A stretch of 64,000 bases of DNA, taken from NCBI RefSeq assembly GCF_022647665.1, contig NZ_CP071872.1:5704001-5768000 (forward strand). The letters run 5' to 3'. Source of the stretch: Streptomyces formicae (GTDB lineage Bacteria; Actinomycetota; Actinomycetes; Streptomycetales; Streptomycetaceae). The notes beneath the pieces were generated by a model. The model was not told the origin of the DNA and did not search any database. It worked only from the letters and a program-made list of their open reading frames with translations. Shown here one piece after another: positions 15,592 to 23,372 of the stretch (position 1 is the stretch's first letter; each line of letters opens with the position of its first letter). Both the position numbers and the translations under genes were made by a program.

Positions 15592-16401
15592 TCAGTGCGG
15601 CCAGCGCGGCGGGTCCGTCACGAAGGGCCCGCCCAGGTAGGCGTGGGCCCGGTTCTCCGGGTCCAGCTCGCCCTGTTCCGCGACGAGCTTCTCCGCGTAC
15701 TGCTCCGAGTCGTCCTGCGGCTCGTACCCGAGCGCCCGGGCCGTCGACAGGTCCCACCACAGGCGCGTGTTCGCCGACGAGCCGTAGACGACGGTGTGCC
15801 CGACGCCCTCGGCGGTGAGCGCGGCGTGGAAGAGGCGCGCGCCGTCGCCCGGGCTCATCCAGACGGACAGCATCCGCACGCTGTTCGGCTCCATGAAGCA
15901 GGAGCCGATCCTGACGGACACGGTTTCGATGCCGTGCTGGTCCCAGTAGAGCTGGGCGAGGTCCTCGCCGAAGCACTTGGACAGGCCGTAGTAGGTGTCG
16001 GGGCGGTGGGGCGCCTCGACCGGGATGAGCGGGGCGCCGTCGCGGGGGCGCGGGGTGAAGCCGACGGCGTGGTTGCTGGAGGCGAAGACGATGCGGCCGA
16101 CGCCCTCCTCGCGGGCGGCCTCGTAGAGGTTGTAGGTGCCTTCGATGTTGGCGCGGAGGATCTTCTCGAAGGAGGCTTCCAGCGAGATGCCGGCCAGGTG
16201 GATGATCGCGTCGACGCCGCGCACGGCTTCGCGCAGCGCGTCCTTGTCGGCGAGGTCCGCGGTGATGGCTCCGGGCTGTCCGTCGATCGGGTTCATGTCG
16301 AGGAGGCGGAGTTCGTAGCCGTACGCGGGCAGCAGCCCCCGCATCAGGGTGCCGAGGCCGCCGGCTGCGCCGGTGAGGAGGACGGTGCGGGGTGCGGGCA
16401 T
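15592..16401 (-). CDS. udh: NAD-dependent uronate dehydrogenase
   Basis: This is a 269-residue extended-type SDR. TGAAGGLGTLMR (residues 10-21) is the NAD loop, IIHLAGISLEASFEKIL and IVFASSNHAVGFTPR match uronate dehydrogenases, Y138-GLS-K142 is the catalytic pair, and RIGSCFMEPNSVRMLSVW is the substrate-binding stretch of that family. The enzyme oxidises D-glucuronate or D-galacturonate to the aldarolactone. ATG 16401 is chosen; upstream codons up to 16485 translate the operator repeats. It is divergent from the 5-dehydro-4-deoxyglucarate dehydratase gene, the later step of the same pathway. Confidence 0.85.
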   Translation of the reverse strand: MPAPRTVLLTGAAGGLGTLMRGLLPAYGYELRLLDMNPIDGQPGAITADLADKDALREAVRGVDAIIHLAGISLEASFEKILRANIEGTYNLYEAAREEGVGRIVFASSNHAVGFTPRPRDGAPLIPVEAPHRPDTYYGLSKCFGEDLAQLYWDQHGIETVSVRIGSCFMEPNSVRMLSVWMSPGDGARLFHAALTAEGVGHTVVYGSSANTRLWWDLSTARALGYEPQDDSEQYAEKLVAEQGELDPENRAHAYLGGPFVTDPPRWPH

Positions 16402-16727
16402 GGTGGTGGGTTCCCCTCGACGCGATGGAGAGCTGTTCCTGATCCATAGACGGGTCCGTATAGACGGGTCCATAGACGGACCCATAGACGGTTATGGACG
16501 CCATTCACAAGCGTGGACACGCTAGGGAGCCGCTCCGGTTGTCGTCAAGTGTCGCGCCGACCGCTCAACTCCGCCTCTGAGTTGCGGTTTTCCACTCCGT
16601 GCGGCGCCGTCGGCCGTCTTGACCCCGCCCCGGCGGCTGCCCTAGCGTGGTCATGTTCAGAAATATAGACGTGGATCAGAATGCTGCACGAGCCTGATCG
16701 CTCGGTGCACGGCCACAGGGAGCGCCC
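16402..16727. promoter_or_regulatory. Divergent udh/kdgD control region with repeated ATAGACG operators
   Basis: ATAGACGG occurs at 16446-16453, 16460-16467, 16472-16479 and 16484-16491 (steps of 14, 12 and 12 bases), and TATAGACG recurs at 16664-16671 before kdgD. Palindromes overlap the copies: GGGTCC/GGACCC around ATAGAC (16466-16483) and CCATA/TATGG (16482-16497). A further stem CAACTC/GAGTTG spans 16566-16584. No regulator gene is adjacent. This explains most of a 326-base gene-free stretch. Confidence 0.6.
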
Positions 16728-17678
16728 GTGACCTCAGCCCCGCTCGCCGCCCGGCTCACCAGTGCCCCCGGGCCGCTGTTCTTCCCCGTGACCGCGTACG
16801 GGCCGGACGGCGCCCTCGATCTCGACGCCTTCCGCGCCCATGTGCGCTCCGGCGTCGAGGCGGGCGCCGGCGCCGTCTTCGCCTGCTGCGGCACCGGCGA
16901 GTTCCATGCGCTGACGCCCGAGGAGTTCCGCGACTGCGTGGCCGCCGCCGTCGAGGAGACCGCGGGCCGCGTCCCGGTCCTCGCGGGCGCCGGGTACGGC
17001 ACGGCCCTCGCCATCCGGTACGCCCGGCTCGCCGAGGAGGCGGGCGCCGACGGCATCCTCGCCATGCCGCCGTACCTCGTCGTCGCCGACCAGGCGGGGC
17101 TGCTGCGCCACTACACCGCCCTGGCCGCCGCCACCGCGCTCGACGTCATCGTCTACCAGCGCGACAACGCCGTGTTCACCCCGCAGACCGTCGTCGAACT
17201 CGCCGCGACCGACGGCGTCATCGGCCTCAAGGACGGCTACGGCGACCTCGATCTGATGCAGCGCATCGTCAGCGCCGTCCGCACCGGGGCTCCCGGCCGG
17301 GACTTCCTCTACTTCAACGGACTGCCCACCGCCGAGCTCACCGGCCTCGCCTACCGCGGCATCGGCATCACCCTCTACTCGTCCGCCGTCTTCTGCTTCG
17401 CCCCCGAGATCGCCCTCGCCTTCCACCGCGCGCTGGCGGACGGCGACGACGCCACGGCCGAGCGCCTGCTGGACGGCTTCTACCGGCCGCTCGTCGAACT
17501 CCGCGCCAAGGGCCACGGGTACGCCGTCTCGCTCGTCAAGGCGGCGGTACGGATGCGCGGACACGACGTCGGCGAGGTACGGCCGCCGCTGAGCGAGCCG
17601 TCCGCCGCGCACATCAAGGAGCTCGCCGACATCGTCGCGCGCGGCTACGCCCTCCTCGGGGACGGAACGGCCGCGTGA
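16728..17678 (+). CDS. 5-dehydro-4-deoxyglucarate dehydratase
   Basis: A 316-residue DapA-superfamily barrel enzyme. It dehydrates and decarboxylates 5-dehydro-4-deoxy-D-glucarate to 2-oxoglutarate semialdehyde. Recognised from FFPVTAYGPDGALDLDAF, CCGTGEFHALTPEEF and the Schiff-base lysine K168 in VIGLKDGYGDLDLM; the DapA-type TT pair is replaced by GTGEF as in this subfamily. GTG 16728 follows GGGAG. With the divergent uronate dehydrogenase and the aldehyde dehydrogenase at 7481 it would complete most of oxidative hexuronate breakdown. Its stop overlaps the next start as GTGA, so translation is coupled. Confidence 0.92.
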   Translation: MTSAPLAARLTSAPGPLFFPVTAYGPDGALDLDAFRAHVRSGVEAGAGAVFACCGTGEFHALTPEEFRDCVAAAVEETAGRVPVLAGAGYGTALAIRYARLAEEAGADGILAMPPYLVVADQAGLLRHYTALAAATALDVIVYQRDNAVFTPQTVVELAATDGVIGLKDGYGDLDLMQRIVSAVRTGAPGRDFLYFNGLPTAELTGLAYRGIGITLYSSAVFCFAPEIALAFHRALADGDDATAERLLDGFYRPLVELRAKGHGYAVSLVKAAVRMRGHDVGEVRPPLSEPSAAHIKELADIVARGYALLGDGTAA

Positions 17679-18838
17679 GGTCCGGCGCCTTCCTCTACCC
17701 CTGGGACGTCAACGGCGACCCGGACGCCGCCGGCCGCGTCGCCGCACTCGGCGTCCGGCAGGTCACCCTCGCCGCCGCCTACCACTCCACCCGCGCCCTG
17801 ACCCCGCGCCATCCCCGCCACCGGATCGTCACCGCCGAGCACGCGTCCGTGCTCTACCCGCCGGGCGCGCAACGGTGGGAGGGGCACGCCCTCCGGCCGT
17901 ACCCGGCCGGCTCCTGGGCACCCGGGGACGCGTACGGACAGGCCGCCGAAGCCCTCGCCGACGCCGGGCTCTCCGTGCACACCTGGGTCGTCCTCGCCCA
18001 CAACTCCCGGCTCGGCGCCGAACACCCCGGCACCTCCATGGTCAACGCCTACGGCGACCGCTATCCCTGGGCGCCCTGCATCGCCCAGCCCGCCGTGCGC
18101 GCGTACCTGCTCGGCCTCGCGGTCGAGGCGGCGGTACGGCCGGGGGCGCGCGGCACCGAGCTGGAGTCCTGCGGCTGGTACGGGCTCGCCCATCTGCACG
18201 CCCACGACAAGATCGCTGGTGTCGCGCTCGGCGACGCCGCCCAGTACGCGATGTCGCTGTGCTTCTGCCCCGTGTGCCGTGACGGGTACGCAGCCCTCGG
18301 CGTGGACCCCGGCGAGCTGGGCGCGGCGGTGCGCGCGGCCCTGGAGCCGGTGTGGCAGGGGAGCGTGCCCACCGGCGTCCCGGTCGAGAAGCTGCTCGGT
18401 GCCGAGCTGACCGCGCTGACGCTGGAGTTCCGTACGCGGACGGCGCGGACCCTCCAGGAGGCCGTCGTCGCGGCCGTACGGGCGGCGGCGCCCGAGGGCT
18501 TCCAGGTGCTGTTGCACGCCGACCCGGTCGCGTACCACTGCGGGGCGAACGCCGGGGTCGATCCGGCGCACATCCTGGGTGTCGCGGACGGGGTGGTCGT
18601 GCCGTGCACGGGCGGCGCGCAGCTGGTGCAGCCGTTCGCCCAGCACGCCTCGGCGGCCTCCGTCGTCGCCGCCAACTTCACGGTCGTCTCCGGGATGGGC
18701 GGCAGCCCGGGCACGCTCGCCTCCGACGCCGCACGCGCCGCCTCGCTCGGGGCGACCGAACTGCGGCTGTACCACGCGGGCCTGGCGTCCGACGCCGATC
18801 TGGCGGCCGTCAGGGATGCGCTGTCCCGGCTCGGCTGA
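17675..18838 (+). CDS. Unknown alanine-rich protein coupled to hexuronate catabolism, possible glycoside-hydrolase-like barrel
   Basis: A 387-residue cytoplasmic protein without signal peptide or membrane segment. I do not recognise a named family. The pattern of short beta segments and helices (GVRQVTLAAAYHS, LSVHTWVVLAHNSR, GFQVLLHADPVAYHC, DGVVVPCTGG, ATELRLYHAG) fits a TIM barrel, and CFCPVCRDGY resembles cysteine pairs seen in uncharacterised hydrolase-like barrels. ELESCGWYG and LHAHDK hold candidate acidic and histidine residues. The start GTG overlaps the dehydratase stop by 4 bases, so it is probably made with it. A role in releasing, opening or isomerising a uronate or its lactone is inference only. 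Its 3' end overlaps the convergent MFS gene by 29 bases. Confidence 0.7.
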   Translation: MRSGAFLYPWDVNGDPDAAGRVAALGVRQVTLAAAYHSTRALTPRHPRHRIVTAEHASVLYPPGAQRWEGHALRPYPAGSWAPGDAYGQAAEALADAGLSVHTWVVLAHNSRLGAEHPGTSMVNAYGDRYPWAPCIAQPAVRAYLLGLAVEAAVRPGARGTELESCGWYGLAHLHAHDKIAGVALGDAAQYAMSLCFCPVCRDGYAALGVDPGELGAAVRAALEPVWQGSVPTGVPVEKLLGAELTALTLEFRTRTARTLQEAVVAAVRAAAPEGFQVLLHADPVAYHCGANAGVDPAHILGVADGVVVPCTGGAQLVQPFAQHASAASVVAANFTVVSGMGGSPGTLASDAARAASLGATELRLYHAGLASDADLAAVRDALSRLG

Positions 18839-19853
18839 GGGTCAGCAGGGCGCCCGCCGTCGCCACCCCCAGCACACCGGCGGCGGGCAGCAGCACCCGT
18901 ACGTCCACCACCGCGACCAGCCCGGCGCCCAGGGCCAGCGCCACGGCGTCGTAGGGCAGCGACCTCAGCCCGGCCGCCACCGAAAACAGCGCGATGCCCG
19001 CCGCCGCGAACGCGCGCTCCGGCAGCCGCCGCAGCAGCGGCCCGGCGAGCAGCCCGGCCAGTACGGAACCGGCGCCCTGCACCGCGTACAACACCCCCGC
19101 GAACGCGGGCGCGTGGCCCAGCACCCTGTCCACGACCGCGAACAGCAGTGCCCCGTTCAGCCCCGCGAGCAGCATGGTGGCGCCGCCCGCGACGACCAGC
19201 GGCCGCAGCACGGGCGAGCGCCACACGCGGCGCGCCCCCTCCGCCGTACCGGCCCACGCGTGCCCGGACCCTGCCGGCTTCTCCTCCCGCACCCGCAGCA
19301 GGGCGAAGATCCCGGCGGCGAGGGCGAACGTCCCCGCGTCGAGCAGCACCACCGACGCCCCGCCGAACCGGGCGAACAGCCCGGCCGCGGCGAGCGGCGC
19401 GATCAGCTTCATGCTCTCGTTCGCCGTCATGCGCAGGCTGTTGACGTCCTCGAGCAGCCGCCGGTCGACCGCGCCCGCGAGCAGGGCCGTCTCCGCCGCG
19501 TCATGGACGACGCCGACGACGCCGTACACGGCGAGGACGCAGAACAGCAGCCACACCCGGTCCGCCGAGTCGAGCAGGAGCAGCGACGGCAGCAGCAGCG
19601 CCATGGTGATGTTGACCGCGACGAGGAGCGGCCGTCTGCGGACCCGGTCGGCGACCGCCCCGAGCAGCGGCCCGGCCGGCGACGGCGCCCACATCGCGAA
19701 GACCGTCAGCGCGGCCAGGCTGTCCGATCCGGTCAGCGACTTCACCCAGATGCCGGAGACCAGCCACATCGCCGTCGTGCCGAAACCGGAGGCGGCGATC
19801 CCGGCGAAATACAGCGCCGCGTTGCGGTTCCGGAGGACCATGACCTTGCTCAT
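18810..19853 (-). CDS. MFS exporter, EntS/MFS_3-like, apparently short
   Basis: A 347-residue membrane transporter of the 12-helix drug/siderophore exporter type. Helix 1 is NAALYFAGIAASGFGTTAMW, and LLGAVADRVRRRPLLVAVN is the MFS loop 2-3 motif. Usual length is about 400. The C-terminal half reads RSLPYDAVALALGAGLVAVV, where I expect a further helix and the GRV-type loop before the last helices, so an internal in-frame loss of roughly 50 residues is suspected. It overlaps the upstream convergent gene by 29 bases. Substrate unknown. Confidence 0.78.
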   Translation of the reverse strand: MSKVMVLRNRNAALYFAGIAASGFGTTAMWLVSGIWVKSLTGSDSLAALTVFAMWAPSPAGPLLGAVADRVRRRPLLVAVNITMALLLPSLLLLDSADRVWLLFCVLAVYGVVGVVHDAAETALLAGAVDRRLLEDVNSLRMTANESMKLIAPLAAAGLFARFGGASVVLLDAGTFALAAGIFALLRVREEKPAGSGHAWAGTAEGARRVWRSPVLRPLVVAGGATMLLAGLNGALLFAVVDRVLGHAPAFAGVLYAVQGAGSVLAGLLAGPLLRRLPERAFAAAGIALFSVAAGLRSLPYDAVALALGAGLVAVVDVRVLLPAAGVLGVATAGALLTLSRAGTAHP

Positions 19854-20035
19854 CCGGGCATGGTGGCAGCGGGAGCGGCCCGGCCGGATGGGGAAGTTGC
19901 CCTACTTTCCGGCGTACGGGCGCCTTATGCCGGCGGCCGGGCGCGTCGATCATGCGTGACGTAACACGGAGAAAACCTGAGCAGTCTCTCCAGTGGAAAC
20001 AATCCAGCCAGCCAGCAGCGCGGACCGTGCAGCAC

Positions 20036-20071
20036 ACGCAGAAGACGCGCAAGACGCACAAGACGCAGAAG
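20036..20071 (+). repeat. Four tandem 9-base repeats in the purine permease leader
   Basis: ACGCAGAAG, ACGCGCAAG, ACGCACAAG and ACGCAGAAG follow each other without spacers, and related ACGCAG units recur to 20105. They lie in the 261-base divergent gap 19854-20114 and would be in the leader of the NCS2 gene. The rest of the gap shows no clear conserved element. Confidence 0.7.
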
Positions 20072-20114
20072 CACATGTGGAAAACGCAGGACACGCAGAA
20101 CACTGGGAGAGCCC

Positions 20115-21536
20115 ATGCCGCAACCGCGGGAACGGAACGCCGTCGACCGCTACTTCAGGATCAGCGAACGCGGATCGACCTTGGCACGTGAGGTACGCGG
20201 CGGCTTCGCCACGTTCTTCACGATGGCCTACATCCTCGTGCTCAACCCGATCATCCTCGGCGGTGCCGAGGACAAGTTCGGCACGCAGCTCTCCGGACCG
20301 CAGCTCGTCACGGCCACCGCGCTCGTCGCCGCCGTGATGACCACGATCATGGGCCTCGGCGGCAACCTCCCGCTCGCGATCGCCGCCGGACTCGGCCTGA
20401 ACGCCGTCGTCGCCTACCAGATCGCGCCGACGATGAGCTGGGCCGACGCCATGGGGCTCGTGGTCCTCGAAGGCATCGTCATCTGCGTGCTGGTCGTCAC
20501 CGGGCTGCGCGAGGCCGTCATGCACGCCATCCCGCAGCAGCTCAAACAGGCGATCAGCGTCGGCATCGGGCTCTTCATCGCGTTCATCGGCTTCATCGAC
20601 GCGGGCTTCGTGACCCGTATCCCCGGCGAGACCGGCTCCGTTCCGGTGCAGCTGGGCGCGAGCGGGCAGCTCTCCGGCTGGCCCGTGCTCGTCTTCTGCC
20701 TCGGGGTGCTGCTCACGATCTCGCTGATGGCCCGCAGGGTACGTGGCGCGATCCTCATCTCCATCGTCACGATGACCGTCGTCGCGATCGTCGTGAACGA
20801 GCTCGCCGACATCGACCCGCTCGCCTGGGGCCTGACCGTGCCGTCCGTGCCCGCCGACGTCGTCGCCTGGCCCGACTTCGGGCTCTTCGGCTCCTTCAGC
20901 CTCTTCGGCGCCTTCGCGGAGGTCGGTGCGGTCACCGTCGTCCTGCTCGTCTTCACCCTCGTCCTGAGCGACTTCTTCGACACGATGGGCACGGTCGTCG
21001 GCGTCTCCAACGAGGCCGGACTGCTCGACGAGAAGGGCGACGTCCCGAACCTGGGCCGTGTCCTGCTCATCGACGGCGCCGCGGCGGTGGCGGGCGGTGT
21101 GGCCTCGTCCTCCTCCAACACCGCCTACATCGAGTCGGCGGCGGGCGTCGGCGAGGGCGCGCGCACCGGCTTCGCCTCGGTCGTCACGGGCGCGCTGTTC
21201 GGCCTCGCGCTCTTCCTCACGCCACTGGCGACGGTCGTGCCGGCGCAGGCGGCGGCGCCGGCGCTGATCGTGGTCGGCTTCCTGCTGATGACACAGGTGC
21301 GGCACATCGAGTGGGAGAAGTACGAGATCGGGATCCCGGCGTTCCTGACGGTCGCGCTGATGCCGTTCACGTACTCGATCACGAACGGGATCGGGGCCGG
21401 GTTCATCGCGTACGTCGTCATCAAGGCGGTGCTGGGGAAGGCCCGGGAGGTGCACTGGCTGCTGTGGACGACGGCGGCGCTGTTCGCGGTGTACTTCGCG
21501 ATCGAGCCGATCGAGCAGATCCTGGGCACGAAGTAG
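20115..21536 (+). CDS. NCS2 family adenine/guanine/hypoxanthine permease (AzgA-like)
   Basis: A 473-residue inner-membrane purine importer of the AzgA subgroup, with about 13 membrane segments. It is recognised from REVRGGFATFFTMAYILVLN at residues near 26-46, the AIAAGLGLNAVVAY segment, the LSDFFDTMGTVVGVSNEAGL motif and SSSSNTAYIESAAGVGEGAR, which holds the transport-site residues of this family. ATG 20115 follows GGGAGA. It is divergent from the MFS gene and convergent with the next. Purine-repeat leader is unusual. Confidence 0.93.
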   Translation: MPQPRERNAVDRYFRISERGSTLAREVRGGFATFFTMAYILVLNPIILGGAEDKFGTQLSGPQLVTATALVAAVMTTIMGLGGNLPLAIAAGLGLNAVVAYQIAPTMSWADAMGLVVLEGIVICVLVVTGLREAVMHAIPQQLKQAISVGIGLFIAFIGFIDAGFVTRIPGETGSVPVQLGASGQLSGWPVLVFCLGVLLTISLMARRVRGAILISIVTMTVVAIVVNELADIDPLAWGLTVPSVPADVVAWPDFGLFGSFSLFGAFAEVGAVTVVLLVFTLVLSDFFDTMGTVVGVSNEAGLLDEKGDVPNLGRVLLIDGAAAVAGGVASSSSNTAYIESAAGVGEGARTGFASVVTGALFGLALFLTPLATVVPAQAAAPALIVVGFLLMTQVRHIEWEKYEIGIPAFLTVALMPFTYSITNGIGAGFIAYVVIKAVLGKAREVHWLLWTTAALFAVYFAIEPIEQILGTK

Positions 21537-21565
21537 CCCCCGGGGCTGACCTCGGCCCCGCTCCT

Positions 21566-21595
21566 CGAGCGCCGGAGGGGCTCCTCCGACGCTCG
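21566..21595. terminator. Bidirectional terminator hairpin
   Basis: CGAGCG-C-CGGAGG, loop GGCT, then CCTCCG-A-CGCTCG: a 12-bp stem with one mismatch between convergent genes. The GAGCGCCGGAGGGGCT unit is a common Streptomyces intergenic hairpin type. Confidence 0.75.
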
Positions 21596-21661
21596 GGGAC
21601 ACCCCGGCTCGACGGGACTCGGGCTACAGCTACGGGGTAGCGGGGTGACGAGGTAAGAGGC

Positions 21662-23146
21662 TTACGAGGCCGGACGGGAGCGGGCCTTGAAGGCGGCCTT
21701 GCGGGCCTCCTTGGCCGTGCGCCTGTCGCCGTGGAGGCGTCCCATCGCCTCCAGCACATCCGCTGTCGCCGGGTGGTCGACCCGCCAGGCCGCGTCGAAG
21801 AAACCGCTGTGGCGGCCGACGAGGCCCTCCACGAGGCCCTGGAGCTCCTCCAGATCGCCCTCGGCGTCGAGCTGGGCCGCGATCGTGTCGACGGCGAGCC
21901 AGAAGATCATGGACTCGGGCGGCGGGGGCACGTCCGTCGCGCCCCGCTCGGCGAGCCACACCCGTGCGAGGCCGCCCAGTTCACGGTCGTCGAGGACGTC
22001 GCGCACCGCGGGCTCGGCGTCCGCGCCGACGAGGGCGAGGGCCTGCTGGCAGTGGAGGCGGCGCAGCGGCGCGCCGCGGTCGGTGCCGCGGGCGGCGTTC
22101 AGGAGGTCCCCCGCGGCCGCGGCCGGGGTGCGCAGGCCCAGCCACTGGAGAGTCTCGGCCCGGGCCGCCTCCTCCGGGTAGTAGGCCACGCCGTCCAGCA
22201 GCGCGTCCGCGCCCTTGTCCGCGAGGTCGCCCACCGCCGGGGCCACGGCGCCCGCCTCCAGCAGGCGGGCTCTGACGCCGTACAGCCCGAGCGGCGTGAG
22301 CTTCACCAGCCCGTAGCGGGAGACGTCCTCGTCGTCCGCTGCGGCAGAGGCGCCCGTGGGTCCCCGGGTCTCGGCGCCCTCCTCGACCATCAGCGCCTCG
22401 TCGACGGGCTGGTACTCCACCAGACCGATCGGCTCCAGCAGCCGGAACTGGTCGTCCAGCCGCATCATCGCCTCGGACACCTGCTCCAGGACATCGTCGG
22501 TGGGCTCGCTCATGTCGTCGGGCACGATCACCGACGCGGCGAGCGCGGGCAGCGGCACCGGGCCCTCGCCCGCGCCTCCCTCGGAGGCCGTGAGCAGGTA
22601 GAGGTTGCCGAGCACGCCGTCGAGGAACGCGCTCTCCGCCTCGGGGTCCCAGTCGAGCGCGTCGAAGTCGATCTCGCCGTCGGGGCCGAGGACGCCGGAC
22701 AGCTCGTCGAGCAGGGGGGCGATCGCGTCGGAGACAACGGCCTCCAGGGCGTCCTGCCAGAGTGCGAGGATGTCCTGGGGGCTGCCCCCGGTGATCAGCG
22801 TGAGGTTGCCGCCTGCGGTGACGGCACCGCCCTCATCCTCGCCCTCGCCTTCGCCTTCCTCCTCGATCTCGACCAGCCCCGTGTCCACGGCGATCCGCCA
22901 TGCCTCGCTCGCGTCCGCCGCCCCGTCCTCGTCGTCCGGGAGGTCCAGCGCCTGGGCTGCCGCGGGCAGTTGCTCGTCCACGAGCTCCCCGCCCGCGCCG
23001 ACCCTGGTCTCCGGACCGGCCCAGCGCGCCAGGCGCACGGCCCGTGACAGCAGCGGCGTGGCGAGCGCGTCCCGCGCCAGCTCCGCGTCCGAGTGCAGCC
23101 GTACCGGCGGCAGGGCGGGTCGTCCGGCGGGGCGGGCTCCTGGCAT
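21662..23146 (-). CDS. Conserved hypothetical protein, acidic, HEAT-like C-terminus
   Basis: A 494-residue cytoplasmic protein without a family I can name. The N-terminal third carries an acidic run (VEIEEEGEGEGEDEGG, near residue 100). Residues near 220-310 look like a winged-helix module (SRYGLVKLTPLGLYGVR), and the C-terminal 200 residues are short helical pairs (LHCQQALALVGADAEPAVRD) like HEAT repeats. The ATG at 23146 follows AGGAGA with good spacing; the frame is open to 23209. It is convergent with the purine permease and divergent from the nuclease. Confidence 0.72.
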   Translation of the reverse strand: MPGARPAGRPALPPVRLHSDAELARDALATPLLSRAVRLARWAGPETRVGAGGELVDEQLPAAAQALDLPDDEDGAADASEAWRIAVDTGLVEIEEEGEGEGEDEGGAVTAGGNLTLITGGSPQDILALWQDALEAVVSDAIAPLLDELSGVLGPDGEIDFDALDWDPEAESAFLDGVLGNLYLLTASEGGAGEGPVPLPALAASVIVPDDMSEPTDDVLEQVSEAMMRLDDQFRLLEPIGLVEYQPVDEALMVEEGAETRGPTGASAAADDEDVSRYGLVKLTPLGLYGVRARLLEAGAVAPAVGDLADKGADALLDGVAYYPEEAARAETLQWLGLRTPAAAAGDLLNAARGTDRGAPLRRLHCQQALALVGADAEPAVRDVLDDRELGGLARVWLAERGATDVPPPPESMIFWLAVDTIAAQLDAEGDLEELQGLVEGLVGRHSGFFDAAWRVDHPATADVLEAMGRLHGDRRTAKEARKAAFKARSRPAS

Positions 23147-23222
23147 CTGGCGGTTCTCCTCGGGTGTGCGCGGACCTGATCGGACGGCCCCAGCGTAGAC
23201 GTATTTCACCCGATGCCACCCG

Positions 23223-23266
23223 GTTCATTCACTCGTCAACCTCCGTACACCCGGCGGCTCTTGACA
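23223..23266 (+). promoter_or_regulatory. Possible PHO box and -35 element of the nuclease gene
   Basis: Three consecutive 11-base units, GTTCATTCACT, CGTCAACCTCC and GTACACCCGGC (23223-23255), resemble PhoP direct repeats. TTGACA follows at 23261-23266. They sit upstream of the secreted nuclease start. Confidence 0.45.
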
Positions 23267-23372
23267 AGCGCGGTGCTCTACCAAGAGATTGACGCGCGTA
23301 GATCCACCGCGAAACGCTCCATCGCGCACAGCTCCACCGACCATCCCTCAACCCTCACACCGGAGTTCTCCG

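Noticed and set aside
19952..20191. 79-codon frame through the purine-permease leader
   Set aside because: It translates the 9-base repeats into KTRKTHKTQK-like low complexity and overlaps the permease start in another frame.
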